Assembly (NCBI GenBank): GCA_902522775.1
Contig: CABYWQ010000001.1
Span: 248,001-312,000, forward strand
DNA: 64,000 nucleotides
Origin: Eutrophosalina sp902522775
Lineage (GTDB): Bacteria; Bacteroidota; Bacteroidia; Flavobacteriales; Flavobacteriaceae
Direction: 5' to 3'
Position numbers and translations under genes: made by a program. The notes under the pieces are model-generated. The model had not been told where the DNA came from, ran no database searches, and saw only the letters and a list, made by a program, of their open reading frames with translations. Below are positions 54,660 to 63,639 of the stretch, piece after piece (within the stretch, counting starts at the first letter, position 1; the number at the start of each line of letters is the position of its first letter).

Positions 54660-56714
54660 TTAATTTGGATTGTAAATTCTCTTTGCATTCTTGTAGTTAT
54701 AAGACTTATCAAAACTCATTTTTTTAACTCCAAAATTCTTATATATATCCATTTGATCATGGTAATGTTTTGATTCTATGTGATCACTAGAACCATAGGA
54801 GATGATAGATTCTACTTCAGTTCCATCCTTACTAAATTTAACTAATTGGATATATGATTCGCCATGGGTTACCTTTACCTTTCCATTAGTGTGTGGACTA
54901 GAATTCATGGCAGTTATAACATCAGGCATCCCCCAAATTGGAATTTCTTTATTTCCTCTGACTAGTTTTTGATAATCACCAAGTTTAACCTTTGTTGTTT
55001 TAAAATACTTTATCATCCTTTCTTTAACATCCTTTAAGGCTTGTGCAATAATATCTTTACCAAAATTTCTATTTATATAATTTTTTCTGTAATATTTATT
55101 AAGACTATAATAAAACATTGCATAAGTTCCTGCTCCAATTGATTCGATATTTGTTTTTCTATCCCATTCCAGTATTTCAGTTAATAATTCTTTAATTTCT
55201 GGATAATCTTCAGGTGACATATCCATTATTTGATTTACATCCATAAAATTATAGTGGAATGGCGTGGGAAAAGTATGATCATATTTTATTTCTTTGAAAT
55301 CATTGTAATTTATAGATTCATATGAATTAATTAATTCAAATATTCTTTTACTTCTATTATTATCATACAATTCAAAATTCATGTTTTTTGCAAAATCATT
55401 TGGCTCCGGGTTTTCTTCTATTGAAGTTGACTTGAAAGGGCTATGATTTGCATTATAAACATAACCTGATTTTGGACTAATAACTTGAGGAAGTTCATCA
55501 GTTTTATAATATTTATTCCATAATGTTTTTTTAGTATTTCCTGGAACAATAGTTTTCCAGTTATAAGCATCATTTCTTTTTGGAATTATTCCATTTGATA
55601 TATAAAAGATTGTATCATTTTTATCTGCATATCCAATGTTATAACCTGGAATTTGATTCATCTTAAGAATATCATAAAATTCTGTAAAATTTTTAGCTTT
55701 ATTCATTTTCCACCATTGTTCAAGTCCTCTTATGTGGAATAAAGATGCAGTTCTTACAGAATAAAATCCATTTTTATTTTTAAGAGTTGGTCCATATATA
55801 CTTTCGTAATATTTTTTTTTAACTCTTATAGGTATTCCTAAAATTTTAATAAAAGCCTTTGCTTTATATGTTTTTAATTTTAGAATTTGATCATCAAACT
55901 TATAATTCTTTCTGTCAACCATTTCCAACTGAAAAATATCGGTTTTATCAGGGTAATTAACTGTATGCGTCCATCCAAGGTTTTCATTGGTTCCAGTAAG
56001 TATACATGGGGCTCCAGCAAAAGTAGCTCCAATTATATTGGTTCCCTCTTCACTAACAAGATGAGCTTCGTACCATGATGTTGGTCCATCAAGTGGTTGA
56101 TGAGTATTTATTCCCAAATAAGTCTCACCGTTTTTCGTAATATTGGTACTAAAGGCAAATAAATTAGATCCAAGTTTATTCTCATCTAAAAATGAAATAT
56201 TTGTAACATTATTTTCGAATATAGATCTTATTGCTTTATCACCTTCACTTGAGATAAAAAGTTGTAAAAAAGAGTATTTTACCATTTTTTTTGGCGTTAT
56301 AGGAAAAAGTTTTTTTACTAATACCTGATCAGGATTTAATTCTGCAAATTTGTTAATTCCTTGAGCATATCCCTCAATTACTTTTATAAATTTTTTGTCA
56401 ATTGTATTATAAAGACTATCAACAACATAGTCCGATCTAATTAATTGTGTTAAAAAATCAGCAGGAGCTCCTCTTAGTCCAATATGTTTACTTAAAAGCC
56501 CATTACCAGCAAGGTAAGCTTCTTGAATAGTCCTAAAATCATCCTCAGAATGCGCCCAAGCTAATCCATATGCAAGCTCTGCATCAGTTTTAGCGTATAT
56601 GTGTGGAACTCCGTAACTATCTCTTAAAATTTCAATATTTTTAACATCTATTTCTTGGGAAAAAGTAGTGTTGCTAGTAGTTATAAATATTAAAATTAAG
56701 ATGAGTCTTTTCAT
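54660..56714 (-). CDS. Penicillin-acylase-family N-terminal-nucleophile amidase
   Basis: A 684-residue secreted protein of the penicillin acylase/acyl-homoserine-lactone acylase family. A signal peptide (SNTTFSQ) is followed by the alpha chain (RDSYGVPHIYAKTDAELAYGLAWAHSEDDF), then a GSNLFAF site where Ser183 would be the nucleophile exposed by self-cleavage. The NTHQPLDGPTSWYEAHLV and NENLGWTHTVNYPDKTD motifs are typical. It hydrolyses an acyl amide; whether that is an acyl-homoserine lactone, an N-acyl amino acid or something else cannot be seen. A terminator of the upstream susCD pair separates it from that operon. Confidence 0.9.
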   Translation of the reverse strand: MKRLILILIFITTSNTTFSQEIDVKNIEILRDSYGVPHIYAKTDAELAYGLAWAHSEDDFRTIQEAYLAGNGLLSKHIGLRGAPADFLTQLIRSDYVVDSLYNTIDKKFIKVIEGYAQGINKFAELNPDQVLVKKLFPITPKKMVKYSFLQLFISSEGDKAIRSIFENNVTNISFLDENKLGSNLFAFSTNITKNGETYLGINTHQPLDGPTSWYEAHLVSEEGTNIIGATFAGAPCILTGTNENLGWTHTVNYPDKTDIFQLEMVDRKNYKFDDQILKLKTYKAKAFIKILGIPIRVKKKYYESIYGPTLKNKNGFYSVRTASLFHIRGLEQWWKMNKAKNFTEFYDILKMNQIPGYNIGYADKNDTIFYISNGIIPKRNDAYNWKTIVPGNTKKTLWNKYYKTDELPQVISPKSGYVYNANHSPFKSTSIEENPEPNDFAKNMNFELYDNNRSKRIFELINSYESINYNDFKEIKYDHTFPTPFHYNFMDVNQIMDMSPEDYPEIKELLTEILEWDRKTNIESIGAGTYAMFYYSLNKYYRKNYINRNFGKDIIAQALKDVKERMIKYFKTTKVKLGDYQKLVRGNKEIPIWGMPDVITAMNSSPHTNGKVKVTHGESYIQLVKFSKDGTEVESIISYGSSDHIESKHYHDQMDIYKNFGVKKMSFDKSYNYKNAKRIYNPN

Positions 56715-56728
56715 AATGTATATATAAC

Positions 56729-56759
56729 AAAAAACCCGCCAAAAAAAAGCGGGTTTTTT
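56729..56759 (-). terminator. Strong rho-independent terminator after susCD pair 2
   Basis: AAAAAACCCGC and GCGGGTTTTTT form a perfect 11-base stem around a C-A8 loop. It lies between the end of susD and the penicillin-acylase gene on the minus strand. Confidence 0.92.
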
Positions 56760-56782
56760 ATATTAAAACGATTTAATAATAA

Positions 56783-58201
56783 TTATCTGTATGAGTTTAC
56801 AGCTTCAGTAATAAAATCATTTGCGTCTATTTCAGAAATAGGTACCTTTAGGAAAAACCTCTTGTCATTTGGTTGTAAAGCAGATTTTCCCTTAAGTCTA
56901 GCATTACCTGTTCTAGGAATACCTTTACCAAGTCTTTTAGCATCAAACCACTCTACAGCTGGAGCGTCTCCATAGCATTCTTTTCTTTTTTCAAGTAGAA
57001 TTTCATCAATCAGTGCTTGGCCTGTATTTCCAGAAGCTGTAGCCGCTGAATCTCTATTTTTTTGAAGTTCAAATAATAGAGCTGCAGCACCAGAATCATT
57101 ACCAGTTCTTGCTAAACCTTCAGCTTCTATAAGCATCATTTCAGGAGATCCCATCAATATGTGATCGCTAGCAAATGTAAATGTCCATTTTCTTGAAATT
57201 CTTGCTCTGTAACTAGTTTCAGGTACTCTGTAAGCATTTCTGAAAATATTTCTTACATCTGTACTAGTAAATAAAGATGTAAAATCAGTATTAAAGAATG
57301 TAGCAGAGTAAGAAGTTGTATAATGATCAGCAAAAGAATGTGGTGCACCATAATAATAGTTTGATTGATCTGACCTTTGAGGCATTGCCCAAATCCACTC
57401 ACTGTTACTCATTGTACTATTTCCATTTGTGTATTCAGCAGCATTCAAGGTATATCCAACTCTTGCGGCAGCTGCATGTTCTGCAGCTTTTGCATATTCC
57501 TCAGTTGTAAGATAAACTCTTGCTAAAATACCATTTATTACATCTTTGTTATAATATGATTTATCAATTCTTGAGCTAGATGCTGTTGCTAGAGCGGTTG
57601 TTAAATCATCTAAAATTAAGTCATACATTTCACTTAATTTACTCATTGGGCCTCCATCAGCAACAGGCAATGTGTAAATTGGAGGAGCTTCTTCGCTAGA
57701 AGGAGTTGACTGGCTATAAGCAGGACAAAACTCTAGTGCAAGTTGGAAATACCAAAAAGCTCTAATAGTTAAAGCTTGAGCAATAGTCTCATCTTTGTCT
57801 TTTTGACCTAATTTACTCTCCTTAATACCCTTAATAGCGATATTTGCTTGATTAATCATATAGAATGGAAATTCCCAAGAAAATTTAGTCCTTCTATAGT
57901 TAGGTTCTCTGTTATCATTATCGTGATCAAAACCAAACCAAGTTTGTCTTTGAATAATATCATTTCCTTTAACATTTCTAGCATAGTACATTGCATTGAT
58001 ACCATTGCTATCAACACTTGTAAACTGCCTTCTTAGTCTTCTTCCCATTCCTGCAAGGAAGGAATCAACCATACTTCTGTTTGAAAAAACTAAAGCTTCA
58101 CTGATACCAGAAGTTGGTGCTGGATCATCTATAAATTCATCTTGGCAGCTGTAAGTTGTTAAAACTGCAAAAAAGATTAATAATAATTTTTTAATATTCA
58201 T
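56783..58201 (-). CDS. SusD-type surface lipoprotein, second pair
   Basis: The frame opens at 58222, inside the end of susC, but the ATG at 58201 starts the lipoprotein signal (MNIKKLLLIFFAVLTTYSC), giving 472 residues. Cys19 is followed by QDEFIDD, a surface-export signal. The SusD fold is seen in ALTIRAFWYFQLALEFCPAY at about 135-155, in helical repeats, and in the C-terminal LLEKRKECYGDAPAVEWFDAKRLG segment with ISEIDAND. The pairing with SusC is clear; the ligand is unknown, with no carbohydrate enzymes alongside. Peptide or another glycan is possible. Confidence 0.95.
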   Translation of the reverse strand: MNIKKLLLIFFAVLTTYSCQDEFIDDPAPTSGISEALVFSNRSMVDSFLAGMGRRLRRQFTSVDSNGINAMYYARNVKGNDIIQRQTWFGFDHDNDNREPNYRRTKFSWEFPFYMINQANIAIKGIKESKLGQKDKDETIAQALTIRAFWYFQLALEFCPAYSQSTPSSEEAPPIYTLPVADGGPMSKLSEMYDLILDDLTTALATASSSRIDKSYYNKDVINGILARVYLTTEEYAKAAEHAAAARVGYTLNAAEYTNGNSTMSNSEWIWAMPQRSDQSNYYYGAPHSFADHYTTSYSATFFNTDFTSLFTSTDVRNIFRNAYRVPETSYRARISRKWTFTFASDHILMGSPEMMLIEAEGLARTGNDSGAAALLFELQKNRDSAATASGNTGQALIDEILLEKRKECYGDAPAVEWFDAKRLGKGIPRTGNARLKGKSALQPNDKRFFLKVPISEIDANDFITEAVNSYR

Positions 58202-58211
58202 TTTTTTAATT

Positions 58212-61200
58212 TTAAAGTTCAATATTAAGACCTAAAGTGAAAGTTTTCAACTGATAAGATCTATTTCCTGTTGTTCCTGATAAATTTTGCTCAGGATCAA
58301 TTCCAAAATGCTTATGGAAAGTAAAAGGGTTTGTTGCTTGAGCATAAACTCTAATATTTTCAATACCCACACTAGATAAACCTGGTGAATTATTTATAGT
58401 ATAGCCTAGTGTCAATCCTTTAATTCTTAAATAATCATTTTGAAACAAAAACCTAGTTGATGTAGAACTAAAATCATTCTGACCATTTAAAAGTAAAGGA
58501 ACATCTGTGATATCACCTGGTTTTTGCCATCTATTCTTGATATTAACATGCGATTGATCTATATCCTCAAAACCTCGCATTAAACCAGAGTATGTGTAAT
58601 CCATTACATATTGTCCTAAAGAAAAGTTAAGCAACATTGAAAAATCAAAATCTTTGTATTTGATTTGAGTGTTGAATCCACCAATAATATCTGGAATAGA
58701 TGTTTTATCCTGATAATATCTATCAGCCTCACTATATTCTTTAGTAGTTTCTCTTTCACCTGTAGGCTCTCCATTTGCATCAAGAATATCTTTGTACCAC
58801 ATACCATATCCATCAGCTGAGTCAACACCCGCCCATTCGTATGTGAAAAAGTCGTATAATGATCTTCCGACCATCCATTTCTTAGTACCAGAAAGAAATT
58901 CTTCTTGAGTAAGTTCAGTAATTTTATTGTTTTCTGTTGAGAAGTTTAAGGATGCATTGATTGTTAAATCATTATTTCTTACTAACTGGGAACTTAAAAG
59001 AACTTCTATTCCATAATTTTCAATTGATCCAACGTTTGTTCTAACAGCATCATTTCCTGTTGAAATTGGAACTGGTTTATCATATATAAGATCAATACTT
59101 TCTCGATTATAATATTCAATGGAACCATCAATTTTTCCATTAAACAATCCAAATTCGACTCCAAAGTTAGAGGTAGCAGTAGTTTCCCATGTTAAAAAAG
59201 GATCATTTAATCCGCCAGCTATTACACCAGCAGTATCTAATTGATCGAACCCAGTAATAAACAATGTTATATAAGGAAAAGATCCAATTCCTCTGTCATT
59301 TCCAACTTCACCGTATGAAGCTTTTAATTTTAGGAAATCAACAGCATCAACATCGGCTAAAAAACTCTCATTGGAAAGAATCCATGAAGCTCCAACTGAA
59401 TAAAAAGTTCCTTCTCTAACTGATTTTGCAAATTTTGTAGATAATCCTTGAGAAATACTTCCTTCAATGTAATATGTTTCATCAAAATTATATTTCAATC
59501 TACCAAGAACATTGGTTGATCTTATTGTTACATCATAACCATTAACTGATGATGGATTAACAGCACCACCTAATATTTTTACACCAGGTAAAAAACCTTC
59601 ACCTGAGGCAGAGAAATCATCAAATCTGTAGTTACTAGCCACATAAAGAGCATCAACTTCTAAATTATGATCACCAAATGATTCAGTATATGTTAACTTT
59701 TGCTGAGCATTGGTTTGTAATGTAAGGTCTCTATTTTGAGTAACTCTTCCATCAACATTAGATGCATAACCAACATCTCTATTTGCATATACATATGAGT
59801 CAAACATATAAGATTGATAAGATAACCTTGATGTAAAAGATAAATTATCTAAAATGTTGATACTTGCATACAAAGAAGCATTAAAATCTGTTCTTAAGTT
59901 ATGATTATCATATAAGAATAAAGAACCATAAGCATTTTCATTTTCAAAAACTCCAGGTCTAGTAGAATTTACACTTGCACCATTTGCACCATAGTCAAAT
60001 TGCTTGTTCCCATTGTTATCTAACAGGTACGATCCATCTGTATTTCTTCTATAAATTGGATAAAAGTTTGGAACATTATATACCCACTGAATTGTTTGTT
60101 GAAAACTGGATCCTGTTTGAGTTGGAGTGTTAGTTGTTGATCTTGTGTAACCAATATTCATTCCAGCATTAATAATATCACTTACTTTGCTGTCAATTTT
60201 TATTCTTGAAGAAAATCTTTCAAATCTTGTAGTTGTTACGTTTCCATCTTCACCTAAATAATTAGTTGAGAAAAAATAACTCGTGTTTTTACTACCACCA
60301 GAAAGATTAACACCAACTTCTTCAAAAGCTGCTTCATTATTCATAAGGACTCCCTTCCAATCAGTATCCCACAGTGGTGAAGCTGTAAGTTTTCCATCTA
60401 CACCAACTGGGTTAGCAATACCATATGGATAGTATCCAAGATTAGATCCAAAATTGTCAGTAGCATACTGGGCAGCTGCAGAAGCAGTCATTCCATTCTC
60501 ATACTGCTGATAATTCCTAACTGATTCCCAATATAGTTCGGACCAATCATTAATACCAAGTAATTCGTGAGTTTTAACAGCTTCACTTGCTATACCTTTT
60601 TTGATGTTAACACTAATCTTAGCTTCAGTATTTAATTTACCTGACTTGGTAGTAATTATGATAACACCATTTGCAGCAGCAGCACCATAAAGAGCAGTAG
60701 CTGATGCGTCCTTCAGTACGGAAATTGATTCAACTTGATCCTGGCTTAATGAGTTCAAGTTACCAGCATAAGGTGCATCATCTACAATGATTAAAGGTGA
60801 TGCAGCAGCATTAATTGAACCAATTCCTCTAATCCTAATTGTTGGATTAGATCCAGGAATACCTCCTGAAGAAATTATATTTACACCAGGTACAGAACCC
60901 TGTAAGGCTTGAGTTACAGATGTTGCCTTAGAAGATTCTAAGATTTCTGTACCAATACTTATTACAGAACCTACAACAGATTGTTTAGTCTGAGTACCAT
61001 AAGCAGTAACAATAACTTCATCTAGAGCACTATCTCTTGAAAGCGTTACATTTACAGTTAGTGATGATCCAACTGTAATGTCTACAGTTTGATAACCAAC
61101 ATAACTAAAAGACAATACATCGCCAGAGGATGCATTAATAGAGTAATTACCATCAAAATCAGTGGTAACACCGCTCGAAGTTCCTTGTACAACAACAGTT

Positions 61201-61319
61201 GCTCCAGGTAGTGGAGAGCCGTCAGCATCTGAAACAGTTCCAGTAATAGAACTTTGAGCAAATGCTATCATGCTTGCTGCTAAAAAAAACAAGGAAAATA
61301 GGTTAAAATGTTTATTCAT
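58212..61319 (-). CDS. SusC-type TonB-dependent transporter, second pair
   Basis: A 1035-residue SusC/RagA-family outer-membrane protein with a signal peptide (MIAFAQ), a carboxypeptidase-regulatory-like domain (ITGTVSDADGSPLPGATVVV), a VIVTAYGT linker, a plug with RIRGIGSINAAASPLIIVDD and the SusC motif ESISVLKDASATALYGAAA, then a beta-barrel ending in LGLNIEL. It would import a SusD-bound substrate. The plug is alanine-rich compared with the first SusC, and the two are not recent duplicates. Upstream lies an AT-rich region with a palindrome. Confidence 0.97.
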   Translation of the reverse strand: MNKHFNLFSLFFLAASMIAFAQSSITGTVSDADGSPLPGATVVVQGTSSGVTTDFDGNYSINASSGDVLSFSYVGYQTVDITVGSSLTVNVTLSRDSALDEVIVTAYGTQTKQSVVGSVISIGTEILESSKATSVTQALQGSVPGVNIISSGGIPGSNPTIRIRGIGSINAAASPLIIVDDAPYAGNLNSLSQDQVESISVLKDASATALYGAAAANGVIIITTKSGKLNTEAKISVNIKKGIASEAVKTHELLGINDWSELYWESVRNYQQYENGMTASAAAQYATDNFGSNLGYYPYGIANPVGVDGKLTASPLWDTDWKGVLMNNEAAFEEVGVNLSGGSKNTSYFFSTNYLGEDGNVTTTRFERFSSRIKIDSKVSDIINAGMNIGYTRSTTNTPTQTGSSFQQTIQWVYNVPNFYPIYRRNTDGSYLLDNNGNKQFDYGANGASVNSTRPGVFENENAYGSLFLYDNHNLRTDFNASLYASINILDNLSFTSRLSYQSYMFDSYVYANRDVGYASNVDGRVTQNRDLTLQTNAQQKLTYTESFGDHNLEVDALYVASNYRFDDFSASGEGFLPGVKILGGAVNPSSVNGYDVTIRSTNVLGRLKYNFDETYYIEGSISQGLSTKFAKSVREGTFYSVGASWILSNESFLADVDAVDFLKLKASYGEVGNDRGIGSFPYITLFITGFDQLDTAGVIAGGLNDPFLTWETTATSNFGVEFGLFNGKIDGSIEYYNRESIDLIYDKPVPISTGNDAVRTNVGSIENYGIEVLLSSQLVRNNDLTINASLNFSTENNKITELTQEEFLSGTKKWMVGRSLYDFFTYEWAGVDSADGYGMWYKDILDANGEPTGERETTKEYSEADRYYQDKTSIPDIIGGFNTQIKYKDFDFSMLLNFSLGQYVMDYTYSGLMRGFEDIDQSHVNIKNRWQKPGDITDVPLLLNGQNDFSSTSTRFLFQNDYLRIKGLTLGYTINNSPGLSSVGIENIRVYAQATNPFTFHKHFGIDPEQNLSGTTGNRSYQLKTFTLGLNIEL

Positions 61320-61358
61320 TTAGTTTAAGTTTTTTAATAATTTTCAAAGATGTTAAAA

Positions 61359-61372
61359 TTTTGTTAACAAAA
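61359..61372. promoter_or_regulatory. Palindrome upstream of susC pair 2
   Basis: TTTTGTTAACAAAA is a perfect 14-base palindrome 40-53 bases before the susC ATG. On the minus strand it is followed at about 20 bases by ATCTTTG, near the Bacteroidota -7 consensus TAnnTTTG, so it overlaps a plausible promoter. An operator role is inferred. Confidence 0.35.
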
Positions 61373-61459
61373 CAAAAAATTTGCAATAAATTCTTTAGAT
61401 AAAAACCCTCAGAATAAGAAAATGAAACTTATTTTAGCATAAATAAAGAAGTACATACA

Positions 61460-61879
61460 TTGAAAACAGGTTTTTTTAAACAACTCAAAAACAATCAAAT
61501 TCCAGGTGTAGTTTCGATATCTTTGGAGTCCTCAGGAAGTGATTTTGTTTTGTTTGAATATAAATCCCTCAGCCCAAATTGGAAACTTTATGAAAAATTT
61601 AATTCTAAAAAAATTAATGAAGATTTTTTTTACAATGAGTTTTATGAGCAGTTGAATCAATTGAGTCCAAAGGAAACATATGAAAATATTTTAACTTTAG
61701 TAAAGGGCAATGAACCGATTTTGATGACCCACGGAAATAAGTCCAAGTTTTGTCACAGACACATAGTTGCTGAATGGTTTACTACAAATTTGGGAATACA
61801 AATTGAGGAATATAAAACTGGGAAAGTTCTTAGAAAAAAAGGTTATATGCAAAAAATTAAAAACCCTACTTTGTTTTAA
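61460..61879 (+). CDS. DUF488-like protein
   Basis: A 139-residue soluble protein, starting at TTG in the absence of a better ATG. The C-terminal half has EPILMTHGNKSKFCHRHIVAEWF, whose CHR-with-following-helix motif resembles DUF488 family proteins, though their usual LLCxE reads LMTHG here. The function of the family is unknown. It lies divergent to the second susC and 2 bases before the secreted nuclease gene, but shows no functional link to either. Confidence 0.7.
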   Translation: MKTGFFKQLKNNQIPGVVSISLESSGSDFVLFEYKSLSPNWKLYEKFNSKKINEDFFYNEFYEQLNQLSPKETYENILTLVKGNEPILMTHGNKSKFCHRHIVAEWFTTNLGIQIEEYKTGKVLRKKGYMQKIKNPTLF

Positions 61880-61881
61880 CA

Positions 61882-62505
61882 ATGAAATTTTACAAAATTA
61901 TTTTATTAATATTTCTATTTAGCTGCAATGAAAATAACAACTCTGACTGCTGCGCTGAAATCGACTTTGGAAACAGAGAGGATGTGATAATTGAAAATAA
62001 TGTTTTTAAAATTTCATATAATGAAGTTAAAGAACAACCTAACTGGGTTGAATATACGGTTAAGGATTTTGTAAAAGTTGCAGATCGAGGTAATATGGAC
62101 TTTTACCTAATAAATAATATAAAAACTAGTGATAATAATGATTATTATAACAATCCATGGGATAAGGGTCACATGGCGCCAGCAGGATCTTTTACTGATT
62201 CTTGGTCCAATCTTGCCAAAACCTTTTCTTTTGTCAATTGTGCTTTACAGCTTGATAATTTAAATAGAGGAGAATGGCGTGAGCTTGAGGAAGAGATTAG
62301 AAGACTAGCAAAATTAGAAGGACCAATTAAAGTTAGAATTGAACTGAAATTTTCCGTGAACAGTGAAGTTTTATTAACAGGTGCAACAGTTCCAGATGGA
62401 TTTTATAAGTTTTTAAATTTTAACGATGGATCAAAAACGTGTTATTATTTTGAGAATCAAAAAACCCATAAAAATTGGTCTGAACACGAAATATCCTGTA
62501 ACTAA
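61882..62505 (+). CDS. DNA/RNA non-specific endonuclease (NUC1-like) lipoprotein
   Basis: A 207-residue lipoprotein with a lipobox (IFLFSC, Cys15). The beta-beta-alpha metal motif is recognisable as WDKGHMAPAGSF, the DRGH-type motif of non-specific nucleases with Lys in place of Arg, and an Asn-bearing helix follows (FVNCALQLDNLNRGEW), matching the metal-binding Asn of the family. It likely degrades extracellular DNA or RNA at the cell surface. A pair of cysteines near the lipid site (DCCAE) is unusual. It overlaps the convergent nth-like gene by four bases. Confidence 0.88.
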   Translation: MKFYKIILLIFLFSCNENNNSDCCAEIDFGNREDVIIENNVFKISYNEVKEQPNWVEYTVKDFVKVADRGNMDFYLINNIKTSDNNDYYNNPWDKGHMAPAGSFTDSWSNLAKTFSFVNCALQLDNLNRGEWRELEEEIRRLAKLEGPIKVRIELKFSVNSEVLLTGATVPDGFYKFLNFNDGSKTCYYFENQKTHKNWSEHEISCN

Positions 62506-63149
62506 TTTAAAATTTTTTTTAGTACTGATTTTCTTCCAATTCTTTTTGTAATGATATCGTTTTTTATATTCCATCCTCTAGCTGGCGAAAATGCCCTGGC
62601 GTAATAAATTATTTGAAGATGGAGTTTATTCCAAAGTTCTTTTGGAAACAATCTTTTTGCATCTTCTTCAGTTTTTTTCACACTTTTACCATTGGATATT
62701 CCCCAACGATACATCATTCTGTGGATATGAGTATCAACAGGGAAGGCTGGTATTCCGAATGCTTGAGAAATAACTACACTGGCAGTTTTATGACCTACTG
62801 AAGGTAAAGCTTCTAGATCTTCAAGTTTTTTAGGTACTTTACCATTGTGCTTTTCAATAATAATTTTAGATAATCCATAAATTCCTTTAGATTTCATCGG
62901 AGATAAACCAACTGGTCTTATTATACTCCTAATTTCTTCCACACTAAGTTTTATCATGTCATATGGGTTATCAGCTTTTTTAAAAAGAATTGGTGTTATT
63001 TTATTTACCCCAGCATCAGTACTTTGAGCAGAAAGTAATACTGCTATAAGTAAAGTGTACGGATCCTTATGATTTAGCGGAATATCTGTTTTTGGAAAAA
63101 GATCCTCTAAAGTTTTTATTATAAAATTTATTTTATCTGTTTTTTTCAA
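62502..63149 (-). CDS. nth: Endonuclease III-like DNA glycosylase without the Fe-S cluster loop
   Basis: A 215-residue HhH-GPD glycosylase. The helix-hairpin-helix LEALPSVGHKTASVVISQAFG, catalytic Lys in GHKTA and Asp in FPVDTHIHRM match endonuclease III, which removes oxidised pyrimidines. The C-terminus lacks the four cysteines that bind the 4Fe-4S cluster in E. coli Nth; the region reads ARAFSPARGWNIKNDIITKRIG. This marks a cluster-free branch known in flavobacteria. It is divergent to the bcp gene. Confidence 0.92.
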   Translation of the reverse strand: MKKTDKINFIIKTLEDLFPKTDIPLNHKDPYTLLIAVLLSAQSTDAGVNKITPILFKKADNPYDMIKLSVEEIRSIIRPVGLSPMKSKGIYGLSKIIIEKHNGKVPKKLEDLEALPSVGHKTASVVISQAFGIPAFPVDTHIHRMMYRWGISNGKSVKKTEEDAKRLFPKELWNKLHLQIIYYARAFSPARGWNIKNDIITKRIGRKSVLKKILN

Positions 63150-63182
63150 TTTTGTAAATTTAGCAACTAAATTATATTTATT

Positions 63183-63638
63183 ATGAAAACTCTTAAGATC
63201 GGTGATAAATTACCACATTTTGAATGTGTCAATGAAAATGAAGAAATCATTAACAGTAATCAATTTATTGGAAAAAAATTAATTATATTCTTTTATCCAA
63301 GAGCAAATACACCTGGTTGCACTGCAGAAGCATGTAACCTTTCAGAAAATTATAAAACTTTAGCGAATTTAGGATATAATCTAATTGGAATAAGCTGTGA
63401 CAAACCAAAATCACAAAAGAATTTTTCCATTAAATATGGTTTTCAATATCCTCTTCTGGCAGATGTTGATAGAAAGTTAGTAAACTTGTTTGGAGTTTGG
63501 GGGCCAAAAAAGTTTAAGGGAAAAGAGTATGATGGTATTCACAGAATGACATTTATTTTTAATGAAAAAGGAATCGTTACTCGAGTTATTGATAAGGTAA
63601 AAACAAAAGACCATACCAATCAAATTTTAAATGAATAA
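63183..63638 (+). CDS. bcp: Peroxiredoxin, BCP/PrxQ type
   Basis: A 151-residue thiol peroxidase. The peroxidatic Cys lies in FYPRANTPGCTAEACNLSENY with a second, resolving Cys five residues later, the PrxQ/BCP arrangement. FGVWGPKKFKGKEYDGIHRMTFIF completes the family signature. It reduces hydroperoxides in the cytoplasm using thioredoxin. It is divergent to nth, so the two oxidative-damage genes share a short promoter region. Confidence 0.96.
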   Translation: MKTLKIGDKLPHFECVNENEEIINSNQFIGKKLIIFFYPRANTPGCTAEACNLSENYKTLANLGYNLIGISCDKPKSQKNFSIKYGFQYPLLADVDRKLVNLFGVWGPKKFKGKEYDGIHRMTFIFNEKGIVTRVIDKVKTKDHTNQILNE

Positions 63639-63639
63639 A

